From Saccharibacter sp. EH611 (lineage in GTDB: Bacteria > Pseudomonadota > Alphaproteobacteria > Acetobacterales > Acetobacteraceae): 64,000 nucleotides of DNA. The notes beneath the pieces are model-generated. The model was not told the DNA's origin. It saw nothing but the letters and a program-made list of their open reading frames with translations, and made no database searches. This document shows, piece after piece, positions 17,102-26,190 of this stretch (position 1 is the stretch's first letter; each line of letters begins with the position of its first letter). Made by a program: the position numbers and the translations under genes. Location: contig NZ_WVHP01000021.1 in the NCBI RefSeq assembly GCF_009834765.1, positions 310,001-374,000 on the forward strand. Direction: 5' to 3'.

Positions 17102-19309
17102 ATGGCGGGCGATTTGGCCGGGCATGTGGAAGATACGAGACTAGCAGAAGCGCTCAGTGAGCGGTACATCGCTTATGCTATGTCGACCATTACATCGCGC
17201 TCTTTGCCCGATGTGCGTGATGGCTTGAAGCCTGTCCATCGACGCTTGCTCTACGCGATGCAGCAGTTGCGCTTAGACCCAACGTCTGGGTTTAAGAAAT
17301 GTGCACGCGTTGTCGGTGACGTGATCGGTAAATTCCATCCCCATGGTGATGCTTCTGTTTATGATGCGCTCGTGCGTCTAGCGCAGGGGTTTGCTGTGCG
17401 TTATCCGCTGGTGGAAGGACAGGGCAATTTCGGCTCAGTCGATGGCGATGGCGCAGCGGCTATGCGGTACACTGAAAGCCGTTTGACCGAGACAGCCCGC
17501 ATTATGCTAGATGGGCTGAAAGATAATGCGGTTGATTTTCGCCCAACCTATGACAATGAAGATCAAGAGCCGCTCGTTTTGCCGGGTCTGTTCCCTAATC
17601 TTCTTGCCAATGGCGCTGCGGGTATTGCTGTGGGGATGGCAACCAATATTCCCCCCCATAATGCCGCAGAGATTTACCGCGCCGCGCGTTTATTGATCGA
17701 AAAACCAGAGAGCGATACGGCTGCGTTGGTAGAATTAATGCCCGGGCCAGATTTCCCCACCGGTGGGATCTTGGTTGAGGATCGTGCAGCTGTCTTAAAA
17801 GCGTATGAGACAGGGCGTGGGAGCTTCCGCACGAGGGCACGGTGGGCGATTGAAAAAGGCCGTGCTGGAACGTGGAGCATTATTGTTACGGAAATTCCGT
17901 ATCAGGTGCAGAAAAGTAAGCTCATTGAGCAGATTGCCACAGCGATGGAGCAGCGTAAATTACCGTTGCTTGCCGATGTGCGTGATGAAAGCACCACCGA
18001 TATTCGGCTTGTTTTGGAGCCTAAGAGCCGTAATACAGACCCTGACGTGTTGATGGAAACGCTCTTCCGGAATACGCCGTTGGAAAATCGCTTTAGCCTA
18101 AACATGAATGTGTTAAGCCAAGGGCGTGTCCCGGGGGTACTCTCGCTTAAAAGCGTTTTGCAGGCTTGGCTTGAGCATGTGCATGAGGTGCTGATCCGTC
18201 GTTCACAGCATCGTTTGGATGCGGTGTTGAAGCGGTTGGAGATTTTAGACGGCTTTCTCAAGGTTTATCTGAACCTTGATGAAGTGATCCGCATTGTGCG
18301 CGATCATGATGAGCCGAAAATAGGTCTGATGAAAGCTTTTGACCTAAGCGAGTTGCAAGCTGAGTATGTGCTCAATATGCGCTTGCGTTCCTTGCGCCGG
18401 TTGGAAGAGATGGAAATTCGGCGCGAGCGTGATGGGCTTGGTAAAGAGCAAGCATCGCTGGAGCGCCTTCTTGGCTCGGAAAAGAGGCGTTGGAAGCGTA
18501 TCAGTGATGATCTGACACGTATGGAAGCGACATTTAGTGAGGGGCCTTATAGTGCGCGACGCACGACGATTGCGGATGCACCAGTGGCGGTCGATACGTC
18601 AGCAGCTCTGGAGGTAGAGCGTGAGCCGCTGACAGTGCTGCTGTCTCGTAAAGGATGGATCAGGGCCATGAAGGGGCATGGGCTTGATCCGGCGGGGCTG
18701 CGCTTTAAAGAAGGCGATGGGGCAGACTTCATTGTAGAGTGCCAAAGCACGGATCGTTTATGCCTTATGGCCAGCGGGGGACGAGCTTTTACGTTGAAAG
18801 TGGCCGATTTGCCGCGTGGACGTGGATTTGGCCAACCTGTACGCACTCTTGCTGACCTTACGCAGGAGGATAATCCAGTCGCATTGTTTGCAGCTGGAGA
18901 TGAAACTGGGCGGTGTTTTTTGGTAAATTCAGCCGGGCGCGGGATGATCGTCCCTGTAAAGAGCTTGCTGGCCGAAAAACGTACGGGACGGCAAGTCTTT
19001 AACCTTAAAGACGGAGAGCAGGTCAGCTTCTGCATACCAGCGCTTGGGACGCATGTTCTATGCCTCACCGCCCATAAACGTGCGTTGGTTTTCCCGCTGG
19101 ATCAGGTCAGTGAGGTTAATCGTGGGAGCGGTGTTGTGCTCCAAAAACTGAGCGGAAGTACGCTCAAACAGGTACGTCTCTTTACCTTAGAGGAGGGGCT
19201 TGTTTGGCGTGAGGGACAGCGTAAGCGCTCACCAACAGACCTTGAGCCGTTAATGGCCCGTCGCGGAACAACGGGGCGTGTTGCTCCACAATGGATGCTG
19301 CGTAAGTAA
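17102..19309 (+). CDS. parC: DNA topoisomerase IV subunit A
   Basis: The breakage-reunion subunit that decatenates daughter chromosomes with ParE. It is 735 residues long. The start region ALSERYIAYAMSTITSRSLPDVRDGLKPVHRR is typical, the catalytic tyrosine lies in AAMRYTESRL (near residue 122), and the C-terminal half carries GyrA-like beta-pinwheel repeats but no complete GyrA box, which supports ParC over GyrA. The quinolone-determining region reads HPHGDASVYDALV, so the usual serine after GD is alanine and the acidic residue four on is Asp. The start follows AGGAG closely. Confidence 0.93.
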   Translation: MAGDLAGHVEDTRLAEALSERYIAYAMSTITSRSLPDVRDGLKPVHRRLLYAMQQLRLDPTSGFKKCARVVGDVIGKFHPHGDASVYDALVRLAQGFAVRYPLVEGQGNFGSVDGDGAAAMRYTESRLTETARIMLDGLKDNAVDFRPTYDNEDQEPLVLPGLFPNLLANGAAGIAVGMATNIPPHNAAEIYRAARLLIEKPESDTAALVELMPGPDFPTGGILVEDRAAVLKAYETGRGSFRTRARWAIEKGRAGTWSIIVTEIPYQVQKSKLIEQIATAMEQRKLPLLADVRDESTTDIRLVLEPKSRNTDPDVLMETLFRNTPLENRFSLNMNVLSQGRVPGVLSLKSVLQAWLEHVHEVLIRRSQHRLDAVLKRLEILDGFLKVYLNLDEVIRIVRDHDEPKIGLMKAFDLSELQAEYVLNMRLRSLRRLEEMEIRRERDGLGKEQASLERLLGSEKRRWKRISDDLTRMEATFSEGPYSARRTTIADAPVAVDTSAALEVEREPLTVLLSRKGWIRAMKGHGLDPAGLRFKEGDGADFIVECQSTDRLCLMASGGRAFTLKVADLPRGRGFGQPVRTLADLTQEDNPVALFAAGDETGRCFLVNSAGRGMIVPVKSLLAEKRTGRQVFNLKDGEQVSFCIPALGTHVLCLTAHKRALVFPLDQVSEVNRGSGVVLQKLSGSTLKQVRLFTLEEGLVWREGQRKRSPTDLEPLMARRGTTGRVAPQWMLRK

Positions 19310-19349
19310 GGCGGTTGACCGGTATTATTGAGACAATAAGGGGAGCTAC

Positions 19350-20768
19350 ATGCACCATTTATTCTCGTGGGCCTTTCTTCTTGGGGCCGTGCATGTTGCG
19401 CTCTCGATTACGGTTACGCTGCATGTTCTCCTGACCAAACGTGATACGGCTGCGGCAACGGGATGGATCGGTATCTGTTGGTTCATGCCCTATATGGGTA
19501 CGCTGCTTTATTGGCTATTGGGCATTAACCGTGTTCACCGGCGCGCACGGCAGCTCATGGATGATGAGACGCAGGAGTTCTCGGGGAGACTCATGCAGTT
19601 CCACCATGAAGGGCAGGTGAACTTTAAGCCGCTCGTCCGTATGCTGGATCGTCTAACAGAGCAACCTTTACTGCGCGGGAATAAGGTGAGCTGTCTTCAT
19701 GATGGAGACGAAGTTTATCCCTTGATGTTGCAGGCGATTCATCACGCGAAGCACTCCGTGCTGCTCTGCTCGTATATCTTTCGGGATGATGCGATAGGCG
19801 AACGCTTCGCGGCGGCTTTAATAGAGGCCCATCGTCGTGGGGTTGAAGTCCGTGTTTTGGTTGATGGTGTCGGGAGTGGGTATCTCGTCAGTAAGATCTA
19901 TAATCGCCTCCGTCGCAATGATGTGCCTTGCGCGCGGTTTATGCATTCATTTTGGCCATGGCGCACGCCATTTATCAATTTACGCAATCACCGCAAGATT
20001 TTAGTGGTTGATGGACAAATTGGCTTTATGGGAGGGCTTAATATTGGGGAGGAAAATCTCCTCAAACAAAAGCCAGGCCATCGTATTCCTGTCTCCGATA
20101 CACATTTCCGTCTTTCAGGCCCTGTCGTCTCTCAACTGACAGAGACGTTTGCGCGGGATTGGTCGTTCACGACGGATGAAGACCTTAAGGGCCGTTGTTA
20201 TTTCCCTGAGCCGGTTGTTGAGGGAGATGTTCCGATCCGTGTGGTGACATCAGGCCCTGATAATGATGATGAAAAGATCGAATATACGATCCTACAAGCG
20301 ATTATTCTCGCGCGACATCATGTATGTTTCATGACGCCTTATTTTGTTCCCGACAGCCGTTTTACAATGGAACTTGGCTTAGCAGCTCTACGCGGTGTGC
20401 GGGTGGATATCGTTGTACCGCGTCGTAGTAACCATCCCCCGATTGATCATGCACGTGACGCAGGGTTGCAACGCCTCGTTGAAGTTGGATGTCATGTATG
20501 GATGGGTGAGCCGCCCTTTAACCACTCCAAGCTGATGACGGTAGATGGGCAATGGAGCTTCGTTGGGAGTGCGAATCTCGATCGACGTTCTCTACGCTTG
20601 AACTTTGAGATCAATGTTGAGGTGCATGACCCTCAAACAGCCCAGTATCTTGAAGCGTTCATGGAGCAACACCACCATCATCGCGTTACATTGGATGAAA
20701 TTGTCGCATGGCCTTTATGGAAGCGCTTGCGCGATGCGGCGTTGCGGCTCTTTTTGCCTTATCTCTAA
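19350..20768 (+). CDS. cls: Cardiolipin synthase (phospholipase D family)
   Basis: Condenses two phosphatidylglycerols, or a related donor pair, to cardiolipin in the inner membrane. Two N-terminal membrane helices (about residues 5-25 and 37-58) precede two HKD motifs: NHRKILVVDGQIGFMGG and NHSKLMTVDGQWSFVGSANL, each followed by the conserved G/N region. At 472 residues it matches ClsA-type enzymes. The start is an ATG behind AAGGGGAG. Its stop codon overlaps, tail to tail, that of the next minus-strand gene by four bases (CTAA, 20765-20768). Confidence 0.93.
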   Translation: MHHLFSWAFLLGAVHVALSITVTLHVLLTKRDTAAATGWIGICWFMPYMGTLLYWLLGINRVHRRARQLMDDETQEFSGRLMQFHHEGQVNFKPLVRMLDRLTEQPLLRGNKVSCLHDGDEVYPLMLQAIHHAKHSVLLCSYIFRDDAIGERFAAALIEAHRRGVEVRVLVDGVGSGYLVSKIYNRLRRNDVPCARFMHSFWPWRTPFINLRNHRKILVVDGQIGFMGGLNIGEENLLKQKPGHRIPVSDTHFRLSGPVVSQLTETFARDWSFTTDEDLKGRCYFPEPVVEGDVPIRVVTSGPDNDDEKIEYTILQAIILARHHVCFMTPYFVPDSRFTMELGLAALRGVRVDIVVPRRSNHPPIDHARDAGLQRLVEVGCHVWMGEPPFNHSKLMTVDGQWSFVGSANLDRRSLRLNFEINVEVHDPQTAQYLEAFMEQHHHHRVTLDEIVAWPLWKRLRDAALRLFLPYL

Positions 20769-21409
20769 AGAATGGGAATGGGCGAGAGATGAACAGAAAT
20801 AGGGTGGTGATCAGAGCCGAAGCGGGGATAGGCACGCGTTTTTAATGGTGTAAAGCCGCGCACTAGGCAGCGATCTAGTCGGAACGGGACATAATTGAGC
20901 ATATGATGAGTGGTTTCGCGCGGGCCGACATCATGAAAGGTCGGTAAAAGCGCCGGCCCAACAATGTTAAAGTCCCCCATAATGACGGCGCGGTGGTGTT
21001 GATGGTCACCAATAAGGCGGAGTTGCCGGCGGTTGAGAAGCTGCCCGTGGGAAAGATGAACATTTGCTATAGAGAAGGGGCCAAAACGGCCTTCAAATGT
21101 CATAAGCTGTGCTGAGCGTTGGATAATCAAACCCGGAGGAAGCGGATAGAGTTGTGGTGCCGTTGAGAAAGGCAGGCGACTCCAACATGCCGTACCGTGG
21201 ACTCGTCCGGGGAGAGCCACTCGAGAATAATAACCCCCGACGAGGTCAGGCAGTCGATCCATCAATACGCGGGCTTCTTGCATCAATAAAATATCAGGCT
21301 GTGTCATGCGTAGAAGAAGGCGAATATCTTCCAGTGTAGCGCCATCTTCATGAAAAAGATTCCAGCTCACAAGACGTAATGACGGTGATAAATCAGGAAG
21401 AGCGTTCAT
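20765..21409 (-). CDS. Endonuclease/exonuclease/phosphatase (EEP) family protein
   Basis: A 214-residue metal-dependent phosphodiesterase-fold protein. Seen motifs are RLVSWNL near the N-terminus, DILLMQEA with the metal-binding Glu, NVHLSHG, MGDFNIVG (catalytic Asp and Asn) and the terminal GSDHHPI with the catalytic His. These define the EEP superfamily, which includes nucleases, sphingomyelinases and phosphoinositide phosphatases; substrate cannot be assigned. The neighbouring cardiolipin synthase makes a phospholipid-related role conceivable. The ATG at 21409 is chosen because the fold begins directly after it; the frame stays open 165 bases further upstream, into metC. Confidence 0.8.
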   Translation of the reverse strand: MNALPDLSPSLRLVSWNLFHEDGATLEDIRLLLRMTQPDILLMQEARVLMDRLPDLVGGYYSRVALPGRVHGTACWSRLPFSTAPQLYPLPPGLIIQRSAQLMTFEGRFGPFSIANVHLSHGQLLNRRQLRLIGDHQHHRAVIMGDFNIVGPALLPTFHDVGPRETTHHMLNYVPFRLDRCLVRGFTPLKTRAYPRFGSDHHPISVHLSPIPIL

Positions 21410-21536
21410 AGAGTGATTAATGGCCTGTTGCGGGAATAAGAACGATAGCTTATCGGAAAATATGGGCCGTTTCTCAAAGAAGCGCAAAGAAAAAGTCCAC
21501 TTATACTGATGACCAGCACGAAAGGGTTCTTTGTTT

Positions 21537-22778
21537 ATGGCGCAAGAAGAAGGCCGCACCGGTGCGCAACACAACGCCCTCTCGCATACTATTGGGGCTG
21601 GTTGGCGTGAATTGGCGACATTTTTAACCCATACAGCACGGCCAGAGCCGACAGCTGAGGGGCGGTTTGTTAATTATGGGGTGGAACGCGGTTCGACCGT
21701 TTTATTTCCAACTATTGCCGACCTCAATAATGACGGAGACAAAGCGCATAACCATCAGCTTGTTTATGGTGCGATGGGAAACCCCATTCAGCATGAGCTT
21801 GAAAAGCTGCTCGCTGAGCTTGAAGGGGGCACGCATACACAGGTTGTGGGGTCAGGGCTTGCGGCGTGCACGGTGCCTCTGCTTGCGTTTTTAAACGCTG
21901 GGGATCATTTACTCCTTCCAGATTCGGTATATGGGCCGACGCGGCGCTTTGCCCGGCGCTTTTTAACACGTTTTGGGATTGAGACGACGTTCTATCCGCC
22001 CATGGCTGATGAACAAACGTTACAAAGGCTGGTAACGTCCAAGACAGCGATTATTTTTGCGGAAAGCCCCGGCAGCCATACGTTTGAGGTTCAGGATATT
22101 CCGATGATTGCGCGGGTTGCCCACGCGCATGGGGCTCGTCTTTTGTTGGATAATACGTGGGGGATTGGGGCCTTTAAGCCATTTGAGCATGGTGTGGATG
22201 TGTCTATTCAGGCGCTGACGAAATATCCGTCTGGTCATTCCGACGTCATTATCGGAGCCGTGACGGTGGCGAAGGAGGACGACTGGCTGCCATTGCGCAA
22301 TGCTGCGATTGAAATGGGCGAATGTGCGAGTAGTGATGATTGCTGGCTCACCTTACGGGGTTTACGCACGATGGCGCTGCGGTTGGAGCGGCAAGCAGTC
22401 TCTGCTTTAGAGGTGGCGCATTGGTTTAAAAACCGGCCTGAAGTGGTGCGTGTGCGCCATCCTGCTTTCCCTGAATGTCCCGGTCATGAATTTTGGAAGC
22501 GTGACTTCACGGGGGCGAGCGGATTGTTCGGTGTTGAGTTGCGCTCTGACATCACCGTGGAGGCGATGCAGCGGATGATGGATGGTCTGACCTTGTTTGG
22601 TATTGGTGCGAGCTGGGGCGGCTATGAAAGCTTGATCCTCCCAACAACGGGCGGGGTGACGCGCAATGGCACGGGCGGCCTGCCACAGGGCGCGGCCTTC
22701 CGTATTCATATTGGGTTGGAAAATGTTGCTGACTTAACGCGTGATCTTGAGCAGGCATTCCATCACCTCACAACGTAA
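21537..22778 (+). CDS. metC: Cystathionine beta-lyase
   Basis: A PLP enzyme that cleaves cystathionine to homocysteine, pyruvate and ammonia in methionine synthesis. It belongs to the Cys/Met-metabolism family: VYGAMGNPIQHELEKLLAEL, DSVYGPTRRF, LLDNTWGIG (PLP-binding Asp) and the Schiff-base lysine in ALTKYPSGHSD are seen. The WGIG and YESL/ILP residues near the substrate site favour cystathionine beta-lyase over gamma-synthase. ATG 21537 is used with an AAAGGG site; the in-frame TTG six bases earlier is disfavoured. The protein has 413 residues. Convergent with the MgtC-like gene, 7 bp apart. Confidence 0.88.
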   Translation: MAQEEGRTGAQHNALSHTIGAGWRELATFLTHTARPEPTAEGRFVNYGVERGSTVLFPTIADLNNDGDKAHNHQLVYGAMGNPIQHELEKLLAELEGGTHTQVVGSGLAACTVPLLAFLNAGDHLLLPDSVYGPTRRFARRFLTRFGIETTFYPPMADEQTLQRLVTSKTAIIFAESPGSHTFEVQDIPMIARVAHAHGARLLLDNTWGIGAFKPFEHGVDVSIQALTKYPSGHSDVIIGAVTVAKEDDWLPLRNAAIEMGECASSDDCWLTLRGLRTMALRLERQAVSALEVAHWFKNRPEVVRVRHPAFPECPGHEFWKRDFTGASGLFGVELRSDITVEAMQRMMDGLTLFGIGASWGGYESLILPTTGGVTRNGTGGLPQGAAFRIHIGLENVADLTRDLEQAFHHLTT

Positions 22779-22785
22779 CAGAGCG

Positions 22786-23262
22786 TCATTCGCTTTCGTC
22801 TTGTGCATTGGCCGAGGCAGCAGGAGCATGTTTGTTGACCCAACGCACGACGTAACGGAGCAATGTGTTCGCTAACAAGATAAAGACGGTCAGCAGGGCG
22901 GCTTCGGCAATCATGTCGGAGCCGGCGCAGGCGCCAATGGCGGCAGAGCACCAGAGCGTTGCCGCCGTATTAAGCCCGCTGATTGTGCCGCCATCTTTCA
23001 TAATAACACCAGCGCCTAAAAAGCCGACGCCTGAAACAACGTAAGAAATCACCCGTATGGCCGAGTTAGCATCCCCCAGATGCTGGGCAAGATCAACAAA
23101 AGCAGAGGCTCCAAGGGCAACGAGAGCATGGGTGCGAAGGCCAGCCGTGCGTTGGCGTAGTTGGCGCTCGACGCCAATAAGTGCACCAAAGGTGAACGCT
23201 GAGAAGTAACTTCCAAACGTATCAAGAAAAGATTGCGGGTCGAATGTATGGGTAAAATGCAT
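22786..23262 (-). CDS. MgtC/SapB-family membrane protein
   Basis: A small inner-membrane protein of 158 residues with about four hydrophobic segments. The family signature FGALIGVERQLRQRTAGLRTH is at residues about 24-44, and VSGVGFLGAGVIMKDG with GLNTAATLWCSAAIG follows. MgtC relatives are linked to growth at low magnesium, acid tolerance and regulation of the F-type ATPase in several bacteria; here only family membership can be read. It lacks the extra C-terminal ACT-like domain of long MgtC proteins. It is the last gene of a minus-strand run hisN-serA-comM-mgtC. Confidence 0.85.
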   Translation of the reverse strand: MHFTHTFDPQSFLDTFGSYFSAFTFGALIGVERQLRQRTAGLRTHALVALGASAFVDLAQHLGDANSAIRVISYVVSGVGFLGAGVIMKDGGTISGLNTAATLWCSAAIGACAGSDMIAEAALLTVFILLANTLLRYVVRWVNKHAPAASANAQDESE

Positions 23263-23294
23263 AGGCAGAGCATCCCCAGCGTCGTTGCTGTGTT

Positions 23295-24797
23295 TTAGAG
23301 CCGGTAGCTAAGAGCCTCGGCTGCGTGATGACGTTGCACCGTCTCGCTGCCTTCTAAATCAGCAATAGTGCGTGACACACGGAGAAGACGAATCATTCCA
23401 CGGTTGGATAACCGTAAACGGGTTGCCGCTTGTTCCGTCAATGACAAAGCGTCTTCATCAATAGAAAAATCTTCCGGTGCGGCCTGAGCGTTACAGCACT
23501 CTTGACGCTTGAGCTGACGGGCGCGTGCTTGTGTTACGCGTGCACGCACAACCTCACTTGGTTCTCCCTTGGGGGAACGATTCAGTTCAATCGGTGAGAG
23601 AGGGGTGATCTCAACACGGAGGTCGATACGGTCAAGCATAGGGCCGGAGATACGGGCGGTATAATCATCCGCGCAGCGTGGTGCTTTACGGCAGGCGCGC
23701 TCTGAATCACCTAGATAGCCGCATTTGCACGGGTTCATTGCCGCAATAAACTGGAACCGTGCTGGATATTGTGTGTGATGGGCAGCCCGTGAAATCGTAA
23801 TCTGCCCCGTTTCTAATGGTTGGCGAAGTGATTCGAGACATGAGCGTGAAAATTCGGGGAGTTCGTCTAGGAAGAGAACCCCATGATGGGCAAGGCTGAT
23901 TTCTCCGGGACGGGCTTTCTGCCCACCACCCACTAAGGCGGGAAGGCTCGCACTATGGTGCGGTGCGCGATAAGGCGGTCGAGAGATGAGCCGCCCATTA
24001 TGGAGGAAGCCGCTAATGCTATGAATTTGGCTGGCTTCAAGCATTTCCCGATGTGTAAGGTCAGGAAGAATGCTGGGCAATCGGCTCGCGAGCATGGACT
24101 TCCCCGCACCCGGTGGCCCGCTCATGAGAAGAGAGTGCCCGCCAGCGGCGACGATCTCAAGGACACGCCGTCCGGTTTCCATCCCTTTAATATCAATGAG
24201 GTCAGGCCCGTAATCGGGCTCATGCACGACAGGGTCAGCAATAGGGGTAAGGACTTGCTCGCCTCGGCAATGAGCGATCAGAGCGCTGAGGGAGGGTGGC
24301 GTGATGATATCAATATCAGGGTGCCCCCATCGAGCTTCCGCCCCCTGTGTGGGCGGGCAGATGAGGCCCAGTTCCATGGAGGCTGCCGTAATGGCGGCGC
24401 AAAGAGCGCCATGTGTGGCATTGATCTTCCCATCAAGAGAGACTTCACCAATGGCAGCATAGTGAGCAACGCTATCAATAGAGAGCACCCCCATCGCGAC
24501 GAGGAGGCCGATCGCAATAGGAAGGTCAAAATGTGCGCCTTCCTTGGGAAGGTCAGCAGGGGTTAGATTAACCAAGATCCGCTTTGGCGGAAGGGCAAGG
24601 CCCATAGAGGAAAGAGCGGCACGCACACGTTCGCGGGCCTCTCCAACCGCTTTATCGGCCATGCCGACGACTAAAAAGGAGGGTAACCCGCTAGCGACAT
24701 GAACCTCTACGGTCACCGGAACCGCATCAATCCCGACAAAAGCAAAGCTTTGAATACGAGCAAGTTGAGGGGCGGTGGGCGGCGGCGATGCGGTCAT
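23295..24797 (-). CDS. comM: YifB/ComM-type Mg-chelatase-like AAA+ ATPase
   Basis: A 500-residue AAA+ protein with an N-terminal Lon-protease-like fold segment (FVGIDAVPVTVEVHVASG), Walker A SGPPGAGKSMLASRLP, Walker B GVLFLDELPEF, and a C-terminal Mg-chelatase domain with the cysteine cluster MNPCKCGYLGDSERAC. Homologues (ComM, RadA-like branch migration helicase in naturally transformable bacteria) help integrate DNA; in non-competent species the role is unclear. It starts 31 bp after serA on the same strand. Confidence 0.9.
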   Translation of the reverse strand: MTASPPPTAPQLARIQSFAFVGIDAVPVTVEVHVASGLPSFLVVGMADKAVGEARERVRAALSSMGLALPPKRILVNLTPADLPKEGAHFDLPIAIGLLVAMGVLSIDSVAHYAAIGEVSLDGKINATHGALCAAITAASMELGLICPPTQGAEARWGHPDIDIITPPSLSALIAHCRGEQVLTPIADPVVHEPDYGPDLIDIKGMETGRRVLEIVAAGGHSLLMSGPPGAGKSMLASRLPSILPDLTHREMLEASQIHSISGFLHNGRLISRPPYRAPHHSASLPALVGGGQKARPGEISLAHHGVLFLDELPEFSRSCLESLRQPLETGQITISRAAHHTQYPARFQFIAAMNPCKCGYLGDSERACRKAPRCADDYTARISGPMLDRIDLRVEITPLSPIELNRSPKGEPSEVVRARVTQARARQLKRQECCNAQAAPEDFSIDEDALSLTEQAATRLRLSNRGMIRLLRVSRTIADLEGSETVQRHHAAEALSYRL

Positions 24798-24828
24798 GTG
24801 TCTGCGGGTCTCCTTATGTCGTGAATGT

Positions 24829-26106
24829 TCAGCCCTGTTGGGAGACGGGGTTGATCAAGCGGGCACGCAGAGTACCCTCTAAGGAACGCAGCTTGGTGAG
24901 GAGTTCGCTTTCAAGTGCGCTCACATCCCTGCCTTCATGGGGCTCAGCCTCGGCGACGACATAGCCGAGCTCACCATCCGTTTGTAGGAATTGAGCGGTG
25001 AGGTTGCAGTCAGCTTCCGCGAAAATATCGTTGATCTGCCGCAAGAGGCCCGGACGGTTTTCATGCACATGCATAAAACGCATCCCGCCGGGACGTTCGG
25101 CAAGCTGAACTTGTGGGAAGTTGACAGCACCAATCGTGGAGCCAATGTCGGAATATTCCACAAATTTTGTCGCAACTTCGACACCGATACGTTCTTGAGC
25201 CTCCATGGTGGAGCCCCCGATATGTGGGGTCAGCAGAACATTTTCGAGGCCTTGAAGAGGTGTGGAGAAGCGTTCTTGTGCGCTTTTTGGCTCAACCGGG
25301 AAGACGTCAACAGCGGCTCCCATAAGGTGACCATCTTTCAAAGCGCCCGCCAGAGCATCAAGATCCACCACGGTGCCACGAGCGTTGTTGAGGAAGATAG
25401 AGTTCGGCTTCATAGCGCGAATTTCAGCTTCCCCGATCATGTTCTTCGTGTCTGGTGTTTCTGGTACATGCAACGTCACGATGTCTGATTTCGACAAAAG
25501 CTCTTCAAGGCTTCCGACAGCAATGGCGTTGCCGTGTGGAAGGCGCGGCGCGATGTCATAGTACAGCACGGTGAGCCCGAAGGATTCAGCCAGCACAGAA
25601 AGCTGAGAGCCGATGGAGCCATAGCCAACGATACCAATCGTCTTTCCACGTACTTCCCAAGCGTTAATGGCTGATTTTTCCCAGCCGCCTTGATGGCAGG
25701 CATCAGAACGCGACGGAATGCGGCGAAGCAGCATCACAATCTCGCCCATGACGAGTTCAGCGACTGAACGTGTGTTGCTAAAGGGCGCATTAAAGACGGG
25801 GATCCCCGCCATACGGGCAGCGTCCAGATCGACTTGATTGGTGCCGATACAAAAGCAGCCAATCGTCATCAAACGATTAGCCGAATTGATAATGTCGGCT
25901 GTGAGGCGCGTGCGGCTACGAATGCCCACCATATGCACGCCTTGCAGAGCTTCTTTAAGGGCGTCCCCCTCAAGAGCCCCTTTGAGGCGTGTGACCTGAG
26001 CATAACCGTGGCGCTCAAGATAATTCACAGCGCTGTCATGGATGCCTTCGAGCAGCAGAATGCGGATTTTGTTTTTAGGGAGAGAAAGCCGGTGGGAAGA
26101 GCTCAT
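24829..26106 (-). CDS. serA: D-3-phosphoglycerate dehydrogenase
   Basis: The first enzyme of serine synthesis: 3-phosphoglycerate plus NAD gives phosphohydroxypyruvate. It is 425 residues long, of the E. coli type with a C-terminal ACT domain. Motifs seen are IGCFCIGTNQVDL, the NAD site GIVGYGSIGSQLSVLAE, the Arg and Glu of the active site in NNARGTVVDLDAL and VFPVEP, and the His in LTPHIGGST. The ACT domain begins at about residue 350 (MRFMHVHENRPGLL), so serine feedback is plausible. Between hisN and this gene is an 84-bp spacer. Confidence 0.95.
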   Translation of the reverse strand: MSSSHRLSLPKNKIRILLLEGIHDSAVNYLERHGYAQVTRLKGALEGDALKEALQGVHMVGIRSRTRLTADIINSANRLMTIGCFCIGTNQVDLDAARMAGIPVFNAPFSNTRSVAELVMGEIVMLLRRIPSRSDACHQGGWEKSAINAWEVRGKTIGIVGYGSIGSQLSVLAESFGLTVLYYDIAPRLPHGNAIAVGSLEELLSKSDIVTLHVPETPDTKNMIGEAEIRAMKPNSIFLNNARGTVVDLDALAGALKDGHLMGAAVDVFPVEPKSAQERFSTPLQGLENVLLTPHIGGSTMEAQERIGVEVATKFVEYSDIGSTIGAVNFPQVQLAERPGGMRFMHVHENRPGLLRQINDIFAEADCNLTAQFLQTDGELGYVVAEAEPHEGRDVSALESELLTKLRSLEGTLRARLINPVSQQG

Positions 26107-26190
26107 AGCGCGTATCCTTATCAGGGCCCGAAAGCCCGTCTAGGTCTGAAGAGAGGGTTTCTTTGTAAAGCTGTAACGAATTTAGAAGGT

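Noticed and set aside
21410-21536. SAM riboswitch upstream of metC
   Set aside because: The 127-base leader has none of the conserved SAM-II or SAM-I core sequences and no strong stem.
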